Assembly (NCBI GenBank): GCA_035235625.1
Contig: CP141149.1
Coordinates: 5,796,893-5,860,892 of the forward strand
Source of the DNA: Saururus chinensis
Lineage: Eukaryota > Streptophyta > Magnoliopsida > Piperales > Saururaceae
Length of the DNA: 64,000 nt
Direction of reading: 5' to 3'
The first letter of the stretch is position 1; the number at the start of each line of letters is the position of its first letter. Of this stretch, positions 46,241 to 60,500 are shown one piece after another. Under the pieces are notes generated by a model. That model was not told where the DNA came from. It saw only the letters and a program-made list of their open reading frames with translations, and made no database searches. Position numbers and translations under genes: made by a program.

Positions 46241-49200
46241 ATTTTTTCCTTAATAATATATGCATTTCGCATCATATTTCCATGGTGTATCAAGAGAATC
46301 AGTAAGCATCGCCACGTTTGATAAGTCCACACGCGCGCTGCATATAGCAGACATGGGCCATACCTTGTCATAAATGCGAAAATCGTGAAAATCCCTGACG
46401 CACTTTCTTAACATGCCTCCGAAGGTTTCTTTCCAGGCTAACTGCTGAGGTATTCTCTTACGGTTCCATATTCTCGTCTCCCTAGTGGCAGATCAGATGA
46501 CTTAGGTTGGCGGAAGGTGGATGTCGAATAGCAGGCTCTGCATATGGATGCATGGAGGAAGACACGGATAGTCACTTTTCTACCTAAGTGGTAATGTTGG
46601 ATGTGGAGAATATGTTAATGTTTGTACTTTTGGATGAACTACTTCTTACTTGATATGCTCTGCAGATGAAACAACAACGAGAGCTAATTTTTCGGTGTGG
46701 AGATGGTGGGCGAAAGCTTTAACTGATCCGTCTCAACTGATAATTGTCAGTAGCATTTAACATAGGTAACTTGCGGGTACACAAACTCTTGTCTTGTGTA
46801 TGTACTTACATGGGTCGGTGTGCCGCATGTATAGTTGTAATACATGAAGTTAAGTTTGAGGTTAAGAATGAAAATGATGCCCGTTCACATAAAGTTGTTT
46901 CAATTTTGCTACGGATATCATTGACTGATAAGTATCAACTGATAACTGCTAGAGCCTAACTGACATAACTATATTGTGTATTCAGATGGATACAGATGAG
47001 CAGCCTCTATTATATGTGTGGGGTGCGGAGTGGGATGCAAGTTGACACAATTATGATTGCTCCAATGCCAAGTCAGATCTCATATTTGTTAGAAGCTCAT
47101 TGACGTATGAATCCTTGGTCTCTATGGTTTACAAATTAATAGGATGTTGTAGCAGGGAATACTCTTTAAAGATGAGTTTTACATATCCTTTGGCAATCCC
47201 CATGGACGTACCTCTAACGAAAATATGTGATACTAGGACTCTTCAGTGTTTTTTGCGATATGCCAAGACCAGGCACGATGGTCTACCATTGATAATAACC
47301 AAAGTGCGACATGTACATGCATTCCATGAATGTGAGCCAAATATTGATGTATTAGAATCAAAGATGAACATGTCGATTATTTTCAATGATGCCGAAGAGC
47401 TTAGTAGACATGCAAATGAAGTGAAGCATACGGTGGAAGTGAAGGAAGTAGGAGTGAGGCGTGGCATTGAAACCAATGATAATTTGGCTAGTGGTGCTTC
47501 AGATATGGACATATTGTACATGAACACAATGGATTTTAGTGACGACCGGGAAGTAGATGACTTACTGTGTGAGGCCAAGGAGTTGGAGGCAAAGAAACCT
47601 CCTCCTGTTTACGTAAATTTGCAATCCGATTCTGATAAAGAACTAGTAGATGTCCCCATTGCAAGGCTTGAAGTGGATACGGTGAACATATCCAATGATG
47701 AGGAGAATAATGCCAACTCAAATGAGGGTAATGAAGCCGGAGGAGCAACTGATGAAGTTAGTGGGCCAAACACGATGTATAACATAGACGAAGAAGTTGT
47801 CATCTACAATGGATTAAAGTCACAGCTTGAGGAAGACATTAAATGCGATAAATTTGAATTGCATGATTATGATGAGGATGCCTATATTGTCGGAGTGGAT
47901 GATGACATTTGGTATGGAAATGGTCAAAATGAGACTGCCACAGGGTCGGCCGGTGGAAGAGGTCCGCCTCCGAACTCAAATAAAGTGACCAACATTGACA
48001 TGGTTGAAAGAAAGTGGTAAGAAGTATACAATCATTATTATTATCTGTTTTGTTTGCAAATTTATGCATGTGTAGTAACGGTTTAGTGGTTTTAACTACA
48101 GTGACGATGAAGTACCAACAAGAACTAATGCAGTAATGTCACTCATAAATGAAGGAGATGGTGGTGGGAGGGGGAAAGCACCACCCTCAATTAGCAATTT
48201 TGGGAAAACTTCAGCACCAAAACAACTTCAAAGGTCATTTCATGTGCTTACGTAGTTAGTTAACTGATTATGCCTAACTTATAACTATTTGTCTCATTCT
48301 AATACCTATATAAATATAATCATTCAGCAGATTGGATGCGAATGTGTGTGTGAACGAAGAGCACAACATGGATGTGGAGGGTGATTTGTATGACTATGGC
48401 AAAGATTAGAATGTGCTTCTACTTGGGCAAGAGTTTATGGATAAGGACTCTTTGAAGCTACATGTACACAAGTATTCCATGCATAATAACTTCGAGTTCA
48501 AGGTAAAATATTCAAATAAATCTCGATTCACAGTTGTGTGCAATGTGTAGGGGTGTCCATGGAGGTTATATGCTGCGATAACTAATGGGTGTAGTATCTT
48601 CAAAGTGAAAGCTATGAACAATGTTCATACATATGGGAAACCAATATTTAGAGGAGATCATAAACAAGCAAAAGCGGGTATTATTGCTGACTCAGTAGTG
48701 AAACGACTTAGGAAACATGTTGCTTATACTCCCAAGGATATTCAAGTTGATGTTGATTTGGAATATGGAGTTAAGATGAATTATTCGAAGCCATATAGGT
48801 TGAAGGTTGCGGCGTTTAACAAGTTAAGAGGATCTTACGAGTCATCGTATGCTGAGTTGGCTACATACTTATATGAGTTAGAGAAGGCAAAACCGGGCAC
48901 CTCAACTGCTATCTAGTATGACTCATCAGATCTAACATTCGAGCGATGCTTTGTTTCCTTTGGTTCAGCCATGGAGAACTTCAAGAGGTACATGCGACGT
49001 GTTATGTAAGATCTCTGATCTTAAACCGGTTTTCGTTTCACTTTAATTATCGATTATCGTGAGGTTAATGTGTTTTCTGATTTATTTGGTGGTTTCAAAG
49101 ATAAATGATGTTTATGATGGTTTTAATCAAAATCAACTTTAATATTAGTGGTTTTATGTGATTTTGAATCAAATGTGAATTTTTGGGAATTTTTAGAATT

Positions 49201-51169
49201 TTCACTATTTTTCCAAAAATTAGGATTTTGGCGGGACCCCTGTGGGCCCCACCGTCGAAATTTTGGTTTTTTTGTCAAATGGACCCAGACATCAACTTAA
49301 GCCCGTACAAAAATTTTAGAAATTTTCTTAGACTTAATTAGTGCTCAAATTTGTAAAATACCCATTTTAACCTACTTTTTCTATTTACACCCCATAACTT
49401 ACCCATACACACCCCAACCTTTACTATAAAAGGCCCAACCTGATCCATTCCCATTTTGGGAATAGGCTGAGGAGGAGAGGTTAGGCCTAATCCCCAATTA
49501 GGCCCGGATTAGAAGGTGTTTAAGGTAAGCCCATTCTAATTAAGCACTAAATCCTAGCTTTCTTCTTAATCCCTTCTAAATCTACCATTTCCCCTTTGTT
49601 TCAATTTGTTTTTAAACATCAAAACTACTGATTTGCATTTTTACTACAAACCCTAGCTCTCAAAATCCGATTTTTATGTTCAACAAGCCCTAGATTTAAG
49701 TTTTTAATTAGGGTTTTCTATGTTAAATCGGTTTTAATGGAGTTTAATTTAAACTCTATGTCTTTATAAGGTTTTGAAAAAGGGTGACCATCAAATCTAA
49801 GCCTAATCAAGGGATAAAGTAATGGACTTTCGAAATTTCAGTCTTCCTATGGTAAAACTCTTGATTTTATGGTTTGTTTTGAATGGATTTACTAAATTTA
49901 GTGCTTTAATGGCATGATTAGTAAATGATAATCTTTTATCCCGAATTCTTAGGGTTTTATCTTGTTATGATGTAGATTAGCTTTCTGGAAATTATGGTGG
50001 AGTTTTAATGGCATTTGAGTTGTTAGATGGAAATTTTAAGATTTATTAATGGAGTTTCGGTTTGAAAATTTGAAATGAAGAAAATGGCTAAAACTGCTTT
50101 GTTGGCATTAGAATGGCCCTAACGGCGTTCGAACGTCAACACTACAGTTTTGGCATTTTTCATGTATAGCCGATCGAATGGCCCTGCAGGTATCTACTCC
50201 AAAATATCATTTTTATGTTTATATGGAGTGTTTTGAGCTATAGTAAGCTACTGGAAGGGTATACCATTAATGTTTTGAAGTTGTATATATATATTTAGAG
50301 TTATGTGGAATGACTTGTAGTTGGATATATGATGTTGGAATTGCCATCTTGAAGTTATGAGTGGTTGATTCTCTATGGTCAAGTATATTTTCAGTAGAGT
50401 TACAACATACTAATGGACTGATATGTCATGATAAGATGTGGTTAATTGATGTGTGAATGTTAGTGAATGTCATGGCTCAAGGATGAAGTGAATGATCTTA
50501 TATGTGTTTAGCTTGTGGTCGAGCTTTGATTTGAGTTATGATTTCAATGATTCTTCTCCTATGATTTCTGCTGGAATTCATGATTAGATGTTAATTCACA
50601 TGTGTAGTGTGGTAGTGAGTTAATTTCAAGCATGTTGATATGCATTGAGTGAAGTGCTTCTACTAGGTACACACATACATGTGGGGTTTAATGATGATGT
50701 TGAAGCTTGATATTATAATTATGAATGATGCATTAGGGGCTGATGAGAGCACTTATCATGAATTAGGATTCATGTATGCCTTGCCCACATATGTACCATG
50801 TTGCATGCATCATGAAAATGGATTTCCAATTGAGGTTTATCAAGATTAATTGAATGTGATCGATTGGATGCAATGTGGTGAATTTGCGTGCCGGATTTAT
50901 CGGTCATGGCTTAATCGAAATTTGATTGGTCCGAAAGGACATGTTTTGATTTGAATTCCTTCGTGGAACATGTGCACTCCCCGGGTTGAGTCTAGTTAAA
51001 TGGATTTATGTAGGGATGAGTTGTGTACTTGTCTTGAGGATTGAGATTATTTATGATAATCTGGACCCTGAAAATCCAGCTGGTTTGTCTGAGTGCACCA
51101 GCTTACTAGGTATTGTTGCTTGGGACTTTAGTCTTGACAAGCAGGGTTGCCCAGGAGTTTAAACTTGAT

Positions 51170-51420
51170 GGGCATGAGTTGCTCGAAGGCGTTGGCCTTG
51201 AGGAGTAGGAGTTGATTGAAGGCGTTGGCCTTGAGGAGCAGGAGTTGCTTGAGACTTCGGTCTTGACAAGCAGGAGTTGCTCGAAGGCGTTGGCCTTAAG
51301 GAGCAGGAGTTGCTTGAGACTTCGGTCTTGACAAGCAGGAGTTGCTCAAAGGCTTTGACCTTGAAGAGCATGTCTATTTGATAAGTGTTTGCTCGAGGGC
51401 TCCGGCCTTGAAGAGCAGGT
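51170..51420 (+). repeat. minisatellite in solo LTR copy 4
   Basis: Alternating 'gctcgaaggcgttggccttga' and 'ggagcaggagttgcttgaga' type units with 'cttcggtcttgacaagcaggagtt', about seven units; longer than in copy 2. Confidence 0.88.
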
Positions 51421-51479
51421 TTATTCTCCATGTGTATGGACTTGCATGTTGGACTAGTGTTTGTGTAACACTTATACAT

Positions 51480-51785
51480 GCATGATGAATGAGAATGTGA
51501 TGCATGATTGGATATGTATGTTAGAGATACATTTTATACAGGTTGTTATGATGTGATGCATGATTGGATATGTATGTTAGAGATACATTTCATGCAGGTT
51601 GTTATGATGTGATGCATGAATGGGATATGTATGTTAGAGATATATTTCATGTAGGATGATATGATATGATGCATGATTGGATATGTATGTTAGAGATACA
51701 TTTCATGCAGGTTGTTACGATGTGATGCATGATGGGATATGTATCTTAGAGATACATTTCATGCAGGTTGTTATGATGAGAATGT
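51480..51785 (+). repeat. tandem repeat, unit about 58 bp, in solo LTR copy 4
   Basis: Five units of 'gatgcatgattggatatgtatgttagagata' plus 'catttcatgcaggttgttatgatgt'. This is the reverse complement of the array in copy 3. Confidence 0.92.
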
Positions 51786-53530
51786 CACTATGTGGATTTA
51801 TACACTATGATGCAGGTTTAGGTGATGTGTATGTGTGATCAAAAAATAATGCACCTTGTCAATCTTTGATCTGAATGAGTTTATTGCTATGATATCGTAT
51901 TTTTGATGATGATAGTTAAGTTTAAAACCATTGCTGAGTTTGTTAAACTCACCCCTCTTTTTTGTGTTTTGCTTTGGGGCTGCGTGGTGCGACATGCAAA
52001 TGGATAGGATCTCCTCTTTGAGGAAAGGTCGGAGATTACTTGGATGTGATCGTGGAGATCTTTGTGTGACTTATTTTCCTTAGTTTATACTTTATGTTTA
52101 GAACCTTTGTGTAGGGTTCTCTGTTGGATCATGTCACATTTTACAGTTGTGTTGCTTAAGATTTATTTTGAGCCAGTGTGGGCTATAGTTAACTAAGCAT
52201 GTGGGTTTGAGATTAGTTATTTACTTTGTGTTAAGCAACTCTCTTTCTCTTCTTATTATTTACTCTTGCTCAAAGTGGAATGTGCATACTCCGTAATTCT
52301 GTTAAGTTGCCCGTGGTTAAGGTTAAGTCTTCCATTAAACCGTTTCTCAATTTTCCCTTCGTCACCCCCGCGCGCTTGACCGGCCCCTGGACTGGGTTCG
52401 GCTCGGGTCGGGCATCGCCGGGGCATGACATGTTATATGTATAGATGGCACATTCTTGAAAGGAAGGTATAAAGGGACTTTGTTCGTGATATCTACATTG
52501 GATAGTGAGAACCATATATACCCAATTGCTTGTGATGTCGGAGAAGGAGAGAATAATGATGCATGGGGATGGGTCCTTGCACATTTGGAAACCCGACTTG
52601 GTTACTTGGAGGGCCTAGTAATACTTTCTGATCGACATAGATCGATCAAATCACAAGTAGCTCAAATGTTTCCATATGCCGCACATGGATATTGTGCATT
52701 TCACATATCTCAAAACATGTTTGCACATTTCAAAGACAGAGGTTTGACCAGTAACTTCTTCAGGGTGGCTAAAGCATTTAGGCAGGAGACATATATAAAA
52801 TGACCATCATTAAGGAGAAAAACCCCGAGCCCTACAAGTGGTTAACTGGAATTGATAAGTCACGTTGGGTTAAAGCTTACTTTCCATCGCCCAGGTATAA
52901 TATAGTCACATCCAACCCATGCGAAGTCTTCAATGGAATGCTTAGTGAGTAGCGACACTTCCCCATTGTCATGATCATTGAGGCAATCCGTTTGAAGGCT
53001 CAAGAGATGTGGTACAAGCGTGGATTGGAGGCTCAATAATGGAAGGGATACTTGACTAAATATGTCGAAGCAAAGATTCAGAAGTGCAATGAAGCAGCTA
53101 GAGGGATGATTTGTTATCCCATAAGTGGCCATGAGGTCTTAACTAGATCCGAAAGAGGGGATGATCAAGTTGACCTTATCGCAAAGACTTGTACATGTGG
53201 AAAGTTTCAACAAATGGAGTTGCCCTGTGAACATGCGTTGGCCGCATGTGGCCACCGAAGACTAAATTATGTTGACTATTGCTCCCCGTTCTACACAACG
53301 GAAACTTATAGGCAAATCTATAGCGAGGGAGTGTATCCAGTACTCGAACATAAAAGATGGGAGGCTCCTGAAGATCTGAAGAGCCTTAAGTTTAGGCCTC
53401 CAAAGGATAAGGCACGACCAGGCCGGATAAAGAAGAAGAGAATTCTATCTTGAGGTGAAGAAAAAAGGAGAGTACAATGTTGTAAGTGCAAACAATATGG
53501 TCACTATTGCAATACTTGTACTGCGGTAAT

Positions 53531-54560
53531 TGGAGAGAACCCGGTCAGGGGACATACTCCTAATCCATCCATAGCTACACCCGCTTCATCTCATGGCCAG
53601 CCCCCATCACCACCTCATGCTAACCAAAAGTTGTCAACATCTAAACAATTCCCACATGTAGTAGACAAGTTGGGTGGTAAAGAAAACAGGAAGATGCATC
53701 ATCCATGTCCAATCCAGTCGAAGATCAGCCATCTAACCCCAAAGGGGAAGAGAAAGAACAAAATGAGACAAGTGGCTGAGCTCAATGCATGTATGCTTGA
53801 GGACAAATTGCGCAAGAGACCAATCGTAGTGGACAAAGTCGCACCATTGTAGTTTGCTTGACGACATATTTTGGAAAACTTTTATTTCTGATTGTAGCAC
53901 AATATGTTGGCAATTCAACCATAAATTCCATGTGCTGAAACTTCATCTCTCAACGTGTTCTTTTGTCTAAATTAATATAAAGCAATACTTCAAGTACCAG
54001 TTTATAATAGCAATCTCCTTATTTATCACCAGGCAAATTGGTTTAAGGGTTAGAAGCTGTCAATCAAAACCCAATCAAGTCATACATCTAGATTGGAGTT
54101 ACATCCCAAAGGGATTTCATAGGCAAATCCCCTGTTATCTGAATGAATGCGATTTTTAGCAATGACACATCTTTATCGGCTGAACAAAATTATGAATGTA
54201 TTGATTCTTATGAATCACAAATTCTTAACTGCTCATCGGCCTTCATTCCTGCACATGCACAATTTGGACCAAATCTAACCAATCAGAACAGTGATGTGTT
54301 ATCATCTATAGTTAACCGATGTGTTATCAGAACAATGTCATACAAAGAATATTGATTTCTCATCAATCAACTTCAGCCAAAAACTATACAAAACCATCAA
54401 ATTCTATTAGTCTTGAACAACACAAATATCTTCAAGATTCACCTTAAACATTAATCAATTATGGTACTCCTCCATAAAATATTCATACAAACCATTAGCG
54501 AAACACAAACCGAAGCACATAGTCAAGGACAAACACTATCAAGTTAATCCACATCTACTG
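53531..54560. other. 3' region between the two convergent MULE-2 genes
   Basis: Contains the tail of mudrA (a basic/Pro-rich stretch to about 53850) and then non-coding AT-rich sequence. The two genes converge here; no terminator or polyadenylation site can be fixed by eye. Confidence 0.5.
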
Positions 54561-57500
54561 TCAATAAAATGGTCGCCATATGGAATTTTGCAGAATTTGG
54601 TATGCAGTCCTATGTCTCATGAAGCGAATGTCCTCTTTGGTAAAGCTAAATTGATACCCATGCGACAGGTACCACATATAAATGCATACACAGACACCGC
54701 AATCATTGTTGTTGATTTGTTGTGGGTGTCCAGTTATCTCACTCACTGGGAGGCGCAAGGTAGTAGTTGCTGCATATCCCAATTTCAATAAAACTATTGG
54801 CAAAATATGTCTGAGAATTGCCAATTTCTTGTAGTACTGCTCTACCTCAACGCCAGAGTAATATGGGTCCATGATGTATAGGACATCCTTCCTCAAGTCT
54901 AGAAGAATGAGAGTCCAATAGTTACCGTTTACATGAAGAGGGAAGTAATGGACCTCATATTCCCAGAAGTCTTTTTCATTCACCTTCATCAACTTCATCA
55001 ACTTCATCATATTGGGCTGAACTTCTGGCCATGTGTCTGCAATGGCGGCTCTGGAGACAATTGCATCCTTTTCCTTCATCGATGTGTAAATGCTGAGGAG
55101 GGTAGATGCATCCATCCTCATAAGCTCCTGTGGAATTAGAAACAGACATCAGTCAAGTAGTTAGCAGTTGTCAGTTAAATGTGATATTAAAAACAAAAGA
55201 AGGCCTACCATAAAATGTACAAGATGGAAGGCTTGCTTATTAGTTGGGTTCCCAAGGGCCTTCTTCCGCAATGCCAATACATATGCACCAATATGCTATA
55301 TCAGATGAATCGAACATCGAATTAGTATAGTATATAGTAGGGATGAAAATCTGAATCACTATTATTGTGTACAACTAACATTCGCACATACATTATCCCA
55401 AAGCCACCTATGCTGCTACATAATAGACCATATAAACTCAGATGTCAGCTGGATTCCACCAATTGCTGGCCGGTTGTTCAATTATGATTGCTCCAGATGT
55501 CAATACATATTTATTTTTCATTGAAAAATGAAATTAATCGATATTGAAATGAAATGTGTATGTAACCAAGTACTATGCTATAACTCACTCAGATTTTCAA
55601 CCCTTTCTAAGGCTCTTTCGAAGGGTTTTTTCTTCTTCCGGTGTTAACTTATGTGGTTTAGGACATGCCAACTCCAGCAATGCTCTCTGAGAGAGAAATG
55701 AGTCCACATATCTTGCTTCTGTGGACTTCTTGCCCTGCTAGATTTTGTCCCTTCAATTGGTTGGCAATACCTAAATGTCCCCCTTCTTCAATTTGATCCA
55801 GTAATTGATTCGCCAATTCAATGTTAGCCTGCCCATCTTCTTCTCCCTCGCATTGAACATCGTCGTCGTTTACAGGCTCGCCAGTAGTCTCATCCTCTTC
55901 CACATCACTTGATCCCCTTACCAACCTCCTCTTGCTTCTCCCATGTGCCATGTAAGGGGTCCTTACATATTTGCTGGCAGTCCTCTTCCTCCCATGGACA
56001 TCAGAGGGCACAACCTCTTTGACTCTTGGGGCATCACTCCCAATGTCATCCCCTGCCTCCCCAACCGCCACACTAGATGCACCATCAAATGGGAGAACTA
56101 CATCTGAGACTAGTTCCTTTGAAAAATTGCACGTGTGAGTAAAAGTGCACATCATAATATAAAAATATTAGCATAATGTGCGGCAATAACGAAATATACG
56201 TATAGCATTGAGGTATTCAAACGCACATCCTTCATATGAATAAAATTGTGAGGTAACTAACTTGCGGACAAGAAGATTCATTGTTGGGGTTTTCATGGGC
56301 TCCATCGTCAGCAACATAATCATATCCAGCATCCTTCCCGTCCTGGGCAATATTGTAAACCATACTATGATTATTGTCGAAATACAAGAATAATAAAGCT
56401 TAACACTAGTCATAAGGCATGATATTTAATTGACTATAGCTAACCTCAAATGGGTCTGATGACCTTCCCTTCATGGACAACAAAGCTGAAACATCTTGAG
56501 ACAATTTGTCTACCTTGGCTTCCAACCGGTCGAATGCATCCTGTTTTAGCTGAATGAGGTCAACTGTGCCAGCTAGCTTGGCTAATGTGTCATTTATCCA
56601 GTCCAATTAGATATGCACATTTTGTCTTTTTGGAGCATGGGGTTGTCCACTTCCATCAGGCCGCACCGCATCAACAAATGAAACAACTGTTTCATGACCT
56701 CGCTGAGGATCGTCCTCCATATCCATTTCTAAGTGTTCCTCTGGCAGGGCACCACCAACGGGGAGCTTAGATTTATCAAAAATTATCCGGTCCCCCTTAC
56801 GAAAATTCTTAAGCCCTATAGCGGATTGGACAATCTCCTCTTCAGACTCATCTTGGGTCAACTCCAATTGCCTATGCACCAACACCTAAAAGACAAAAAT
56901 ATGTTCATTATCAGTCATCATATTTGTCATTTGTAAATTATCAGTCATTCTAAGTCCACAAACGACAATATATTACCTTCTCTCCACCAAAAATTGCTTT
57001 GTCAATTGCTTCATAACTGGGCTTCTTATAGTTGGCCCAATTCAGCAATCTAGGATAAACATCTTGTACTCTTCTCGCACATAAGTCCCCAAGCAAAGGA
57101 ATCCTTTCCATTGCCCAAACCTGCATATTCAAACCATGGACATAAATGTCATAATCACATATGCAGCATAGTACATTAAAACCTCAAACAAAATACCCAA
57201 AAAAAAACCTACCAACAGTGCCGGTACAAATCCATGCACAATGTAAATGGTTTTGGTAAGGGCCTTCCTTGCTTCCTCCAAGCCATGGAGGGTGTCCCAA
57301 TATGCAATATTACCCCATGGATATGAATCAAATTCCTCCACATCATCAACCAACAAAAAAAACCGCCGGTCCACCTTATGCTCCCACCCTCTGCCCACAA
57401 TGAAAGAAGCCAACACTAGTATGAGGGCCAACTTCACCGCGTCTTCATCACTTTTGCTTATGATGATCTTCTGGTATATCTGCTCCTTTGTAATGTGAAG

Positions 57501-60500
57501 CTTCTCCTTGCTGAACACCCTACAAAGTAGGGAGTCCTTTCTCAAAACTTTTGGCATTGGTGGAAGGGATGGGAGCACATCAGCCATACGCAGACCAGTT
57601 ACTTGGGCAAATTCCGTGGGTAACAACTTCATCGAATAGGCTTCCATCACTTGAAACCTATACTCTCCTTGATGCATTTTTATGATGTGGTGCAAGGCTT
57701 GAAGTGGGAACATGAACTTCTCTATGTCCAGCTGCATGTATTTGCCGAAACATGATTGTTCGAATAGTGTTGCTTGTCTTCTATGCTTATTAAAATGCTC
57801 TTTGAGCCTCCGTATGTAAGCATATGTTGATTTGGGTTGAGGGTCACCCTCATGGGCTCTACCCTTATCACTTTCAACTGGCTTGAAGATCACTTCCACA
57901 TTACTTGGTAGCTTCACCCTGTAATGTTTAACAGTTCAAGTAAATGGTCATTACTTGGTATCTTCAAGCTGAGCATGGATCATAATTTGGCATGTAACCC
58001 ACACGCACAACATACATATCGGCAAATATGTAAATGAACAACACCTATTTTGAATCACACAATCAAATTTTGTAGTATATCAAACACAAGCACCAAACAC
58101 ACAATATCAGTTTGACAATATAACTTATGTACACTGTCCAAATAATCAAACACACAATATCAGTTAGGCCCTATCAGTTAACATTGTTTTAAGCAGGTGT
58201 ACTTGTTTAAAGGGTCTACCCTTGATTTTCATAATATCACATATCACAGACGAGGTAAAAAAAGGACACTAGTTAGCAAACAATTTACATATGTAGTCTA
58301 CAGCCAACACAGTGCACTTTGTACACCAATAAAAGATGCCTAAAGACTACCAGTCAATAGTTAGGCCCTATTAGTTAACATTGTTTTAAGCAGGTGTACT
58401 TACATAAAGGGTCTACCCTTGATTTTCATAATATCACATATCACATTGGATGGTAAAAAAATGCCACTATTGAGCAAAAAATTTACAGGTGTAGCATAAA
58501 GCCGTAGACAATGCAATTTGCACAACAATAAAAGCTGCCTAAAGACTACTAGTCAACAGTTAGGACCTATCAGTTAAGCATGTTTTAAGCATGTGTACTA
58601 GCTTAAATGGTCTACCCTTGATTTTTCTCATATCATATATCACAGAGAAGGGTAAAAATAGGCCACTATTGAGTAAAAAATTTACAAGTGTAGCATAAAG
58701 CCGTAGACAATGCAATTTGCACAACAATAAAAGCTGCCTAAAGACTACCAGTCAATAGTTAGGACCTATTAGTTAAGCATGTTTTAAGCATGTGTACTAG
58801 CTTAAATGGTCTACCCTTGATTTTCCTCATATCATATATCACAGAGAAGGGTGAAAAAAGGCCACTATTGAGCAAAAAATTTACAGGGGTAGCATAAAGC
58901 CGTAGACAATGCGATTTGCACAACAATAAAAGCTGCCTAAAGACTACCAGTCAACAGTTAGGACCTATCAGTTAAGCATGTTTTAAGCATGTGTACTAGC
59001 TTAAATGGTCTACCCTTGATTTTTCTCATATCATATATCACAAAGAAGGGTCAAAAAAGGCCACTATTGAGCAAAAAATTTACAGGTGTAGCATAAAGTC
59101 GTAGACAATACAATTTGCACAGAAATAAATTATGACTAAAGACTACCAACCAACAGTTAGGCCCTATCAGTTAACATTATTTTAAGCATGTGTACTTACT
59201 TAAATGGTATACCCATGATTTTCCTCATATCTTATATCACAGAGAATGGTAAAAAAAAGGCCACTATTGAGCAAACAATTTACAAGTGTAGCATAAAGCC
59301 GTAGACAATGCACTTTGCACAACAATCAAAGCTGCCTAAAGACTACTAGTCAACAGTTAGGACCCATCAGTTAAGCTTGTTTTAAGCATGTGTACTAGCT
59401 TAAATGGTCTACCCTTGATTTTCCTCATATCATATATCACAGAGAAGGGTAAAAAAAGGCCACTACTGAGCAAAAAAATTACAGGTGTAGCATAAAGCCA
59501 TAGACAATGCAATTTGCACAACAATAAAAGCTGCCTAAAGACTACCAGTCAACAATTAGGACCTATCAGTTAAGCATGTTTTAAGCATGTGTACTAGCTT
59601 AAATGGTCTACCCTTGATTTTCCTCATATCATATATCACAAAGAAGGGTAAAAAAAGGTCACTATTGAGCAAAAAATTTACAGGTGTAGCATAAAGCCGT
59701 AGACAATGCAATTTGCACAACAATAAAAGTTGCCTAAAGACTACCAGTCAATAGTTAGGCCTTATCAGTTAATATTATTTTAAGCATGTGTAGTTGCTTA
59801 AAGGGTCTACCCTTGATTTTCATCACATTACATATCACAGAGAATGGTAAAAAAATGTAATTGTTGAGCAAACAATTTTCAGATGTAGCCTAGCAACTAC
59901 ATTTCGACCCTTCCTTAATTTTGTCACTTTCTTTTACATTCCGTAAAAGTCATCTATGTAAGCTAAGCCCCAAACACACATTATACAATCGAGAACATGA
60001 AAGACCCACACTCGTATGAATCTACACAAATATAGACGTAACTATATAAAGTCTAAAACTGGCACAATGTACTTTGCACGTCAATAAAAGATGCCTAAAT
60101 CCCACCAGTCAACAGTTAGGCCCTATCAGTTAACCTTGTTCTAAGCATGTGTCCTTTGTTTAAATGGTCTACCCTTCACTAAGTACCAAACACACAATCT
60201 ACATTTGATAAGATCAATCTACCCATGTAGATACCAGACTGTATAGAGTTTATTGACTACACAATTTATTTTCAAGACTAAACTATAATGTACCAGTCAA
60301 CTGTTAGGCCATATCCATTAAATTCGTTTGTGGCATACAATAATGCTTCTAACAGAGCGCGGCTCCAACTTAACTAATCCACTATATTTTTCTTCCTCAT
60401 CCTACATACAATATTTTTTTGCATAAGAGATTTCCTTTTTCAAAATTTATCATGAGATCACATTCTTCAAATATTTATATCAAATTTATCTTACGACATC

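Larger units (their letters stand above)
49005..52430 (+). mobile_element. solo-LTR-like element, copy 4, inside mudrA of MULE-2
   Basis: Begins TGTAAGATCTCTG and ends GGGGCATGACA; TGTTA on both sides (49000-49004, 52431-52435). It is 3426 bp. TATA box CTATAAAAGG at about 49427. Internal GGGACCCCTGTGGGCCCCACCG block at about 49234-49256, 33-bp minisatellite at 51170-51420, and about 58-bp tandem units at 51480-51780. No coding frame. The codons on either side rejoin the transposase reading frame after removal of one duplication. Confidence 0.92.
46986..53530 (+). pseudogene. mudrA-type transposase of MULE-2, split by solo LTR copy 4
   Basis: Start MDTDEQPLLYVWGAEWDAS at 46986, TGA at 47043, then the same frame to 48017 with an acidic stretch. 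Introns have GT-AG borders (48018-48101, 48234-48330). MuDR domain: FMDKDSLKLHVHKYSMHNNF to CPWRLYAAITNG (48430-48600). The catalytic core begins RYMRRVI and is cut at TGTTA by the solo LTR. It resumes CIDGTFLKGRYKG (first Asp), VILSDRHRSIKSQVA (second Asp, 52617) and SNPCEVFNGML (Glu, 52910-52945). A SWIM finger (CTCGKFQQMELPCEHA, 53190-53240) and a CCHC knuckle (CKCKQYGHYCNTC, about 53480-53520) follow. Stops at 48409, 48551, 48914, 52951, 53037 and 53451 and a frameshift near 52800 make it dead. Confidence 0.93.

Noticed and set aside
54561-55121. Ulp1-like gene as a host SUMO protease
   Set aside because: It is linked to DUF1985, carries stops, and lies between MULE-2 terminal repeats, so it is the transposon's gene.
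58100-60180. CRISPR-like regular repeats
   Set aside because: Units of about 199 bp are repeated whole, without unique spacers, in a plant transposon; this is a tandem array.
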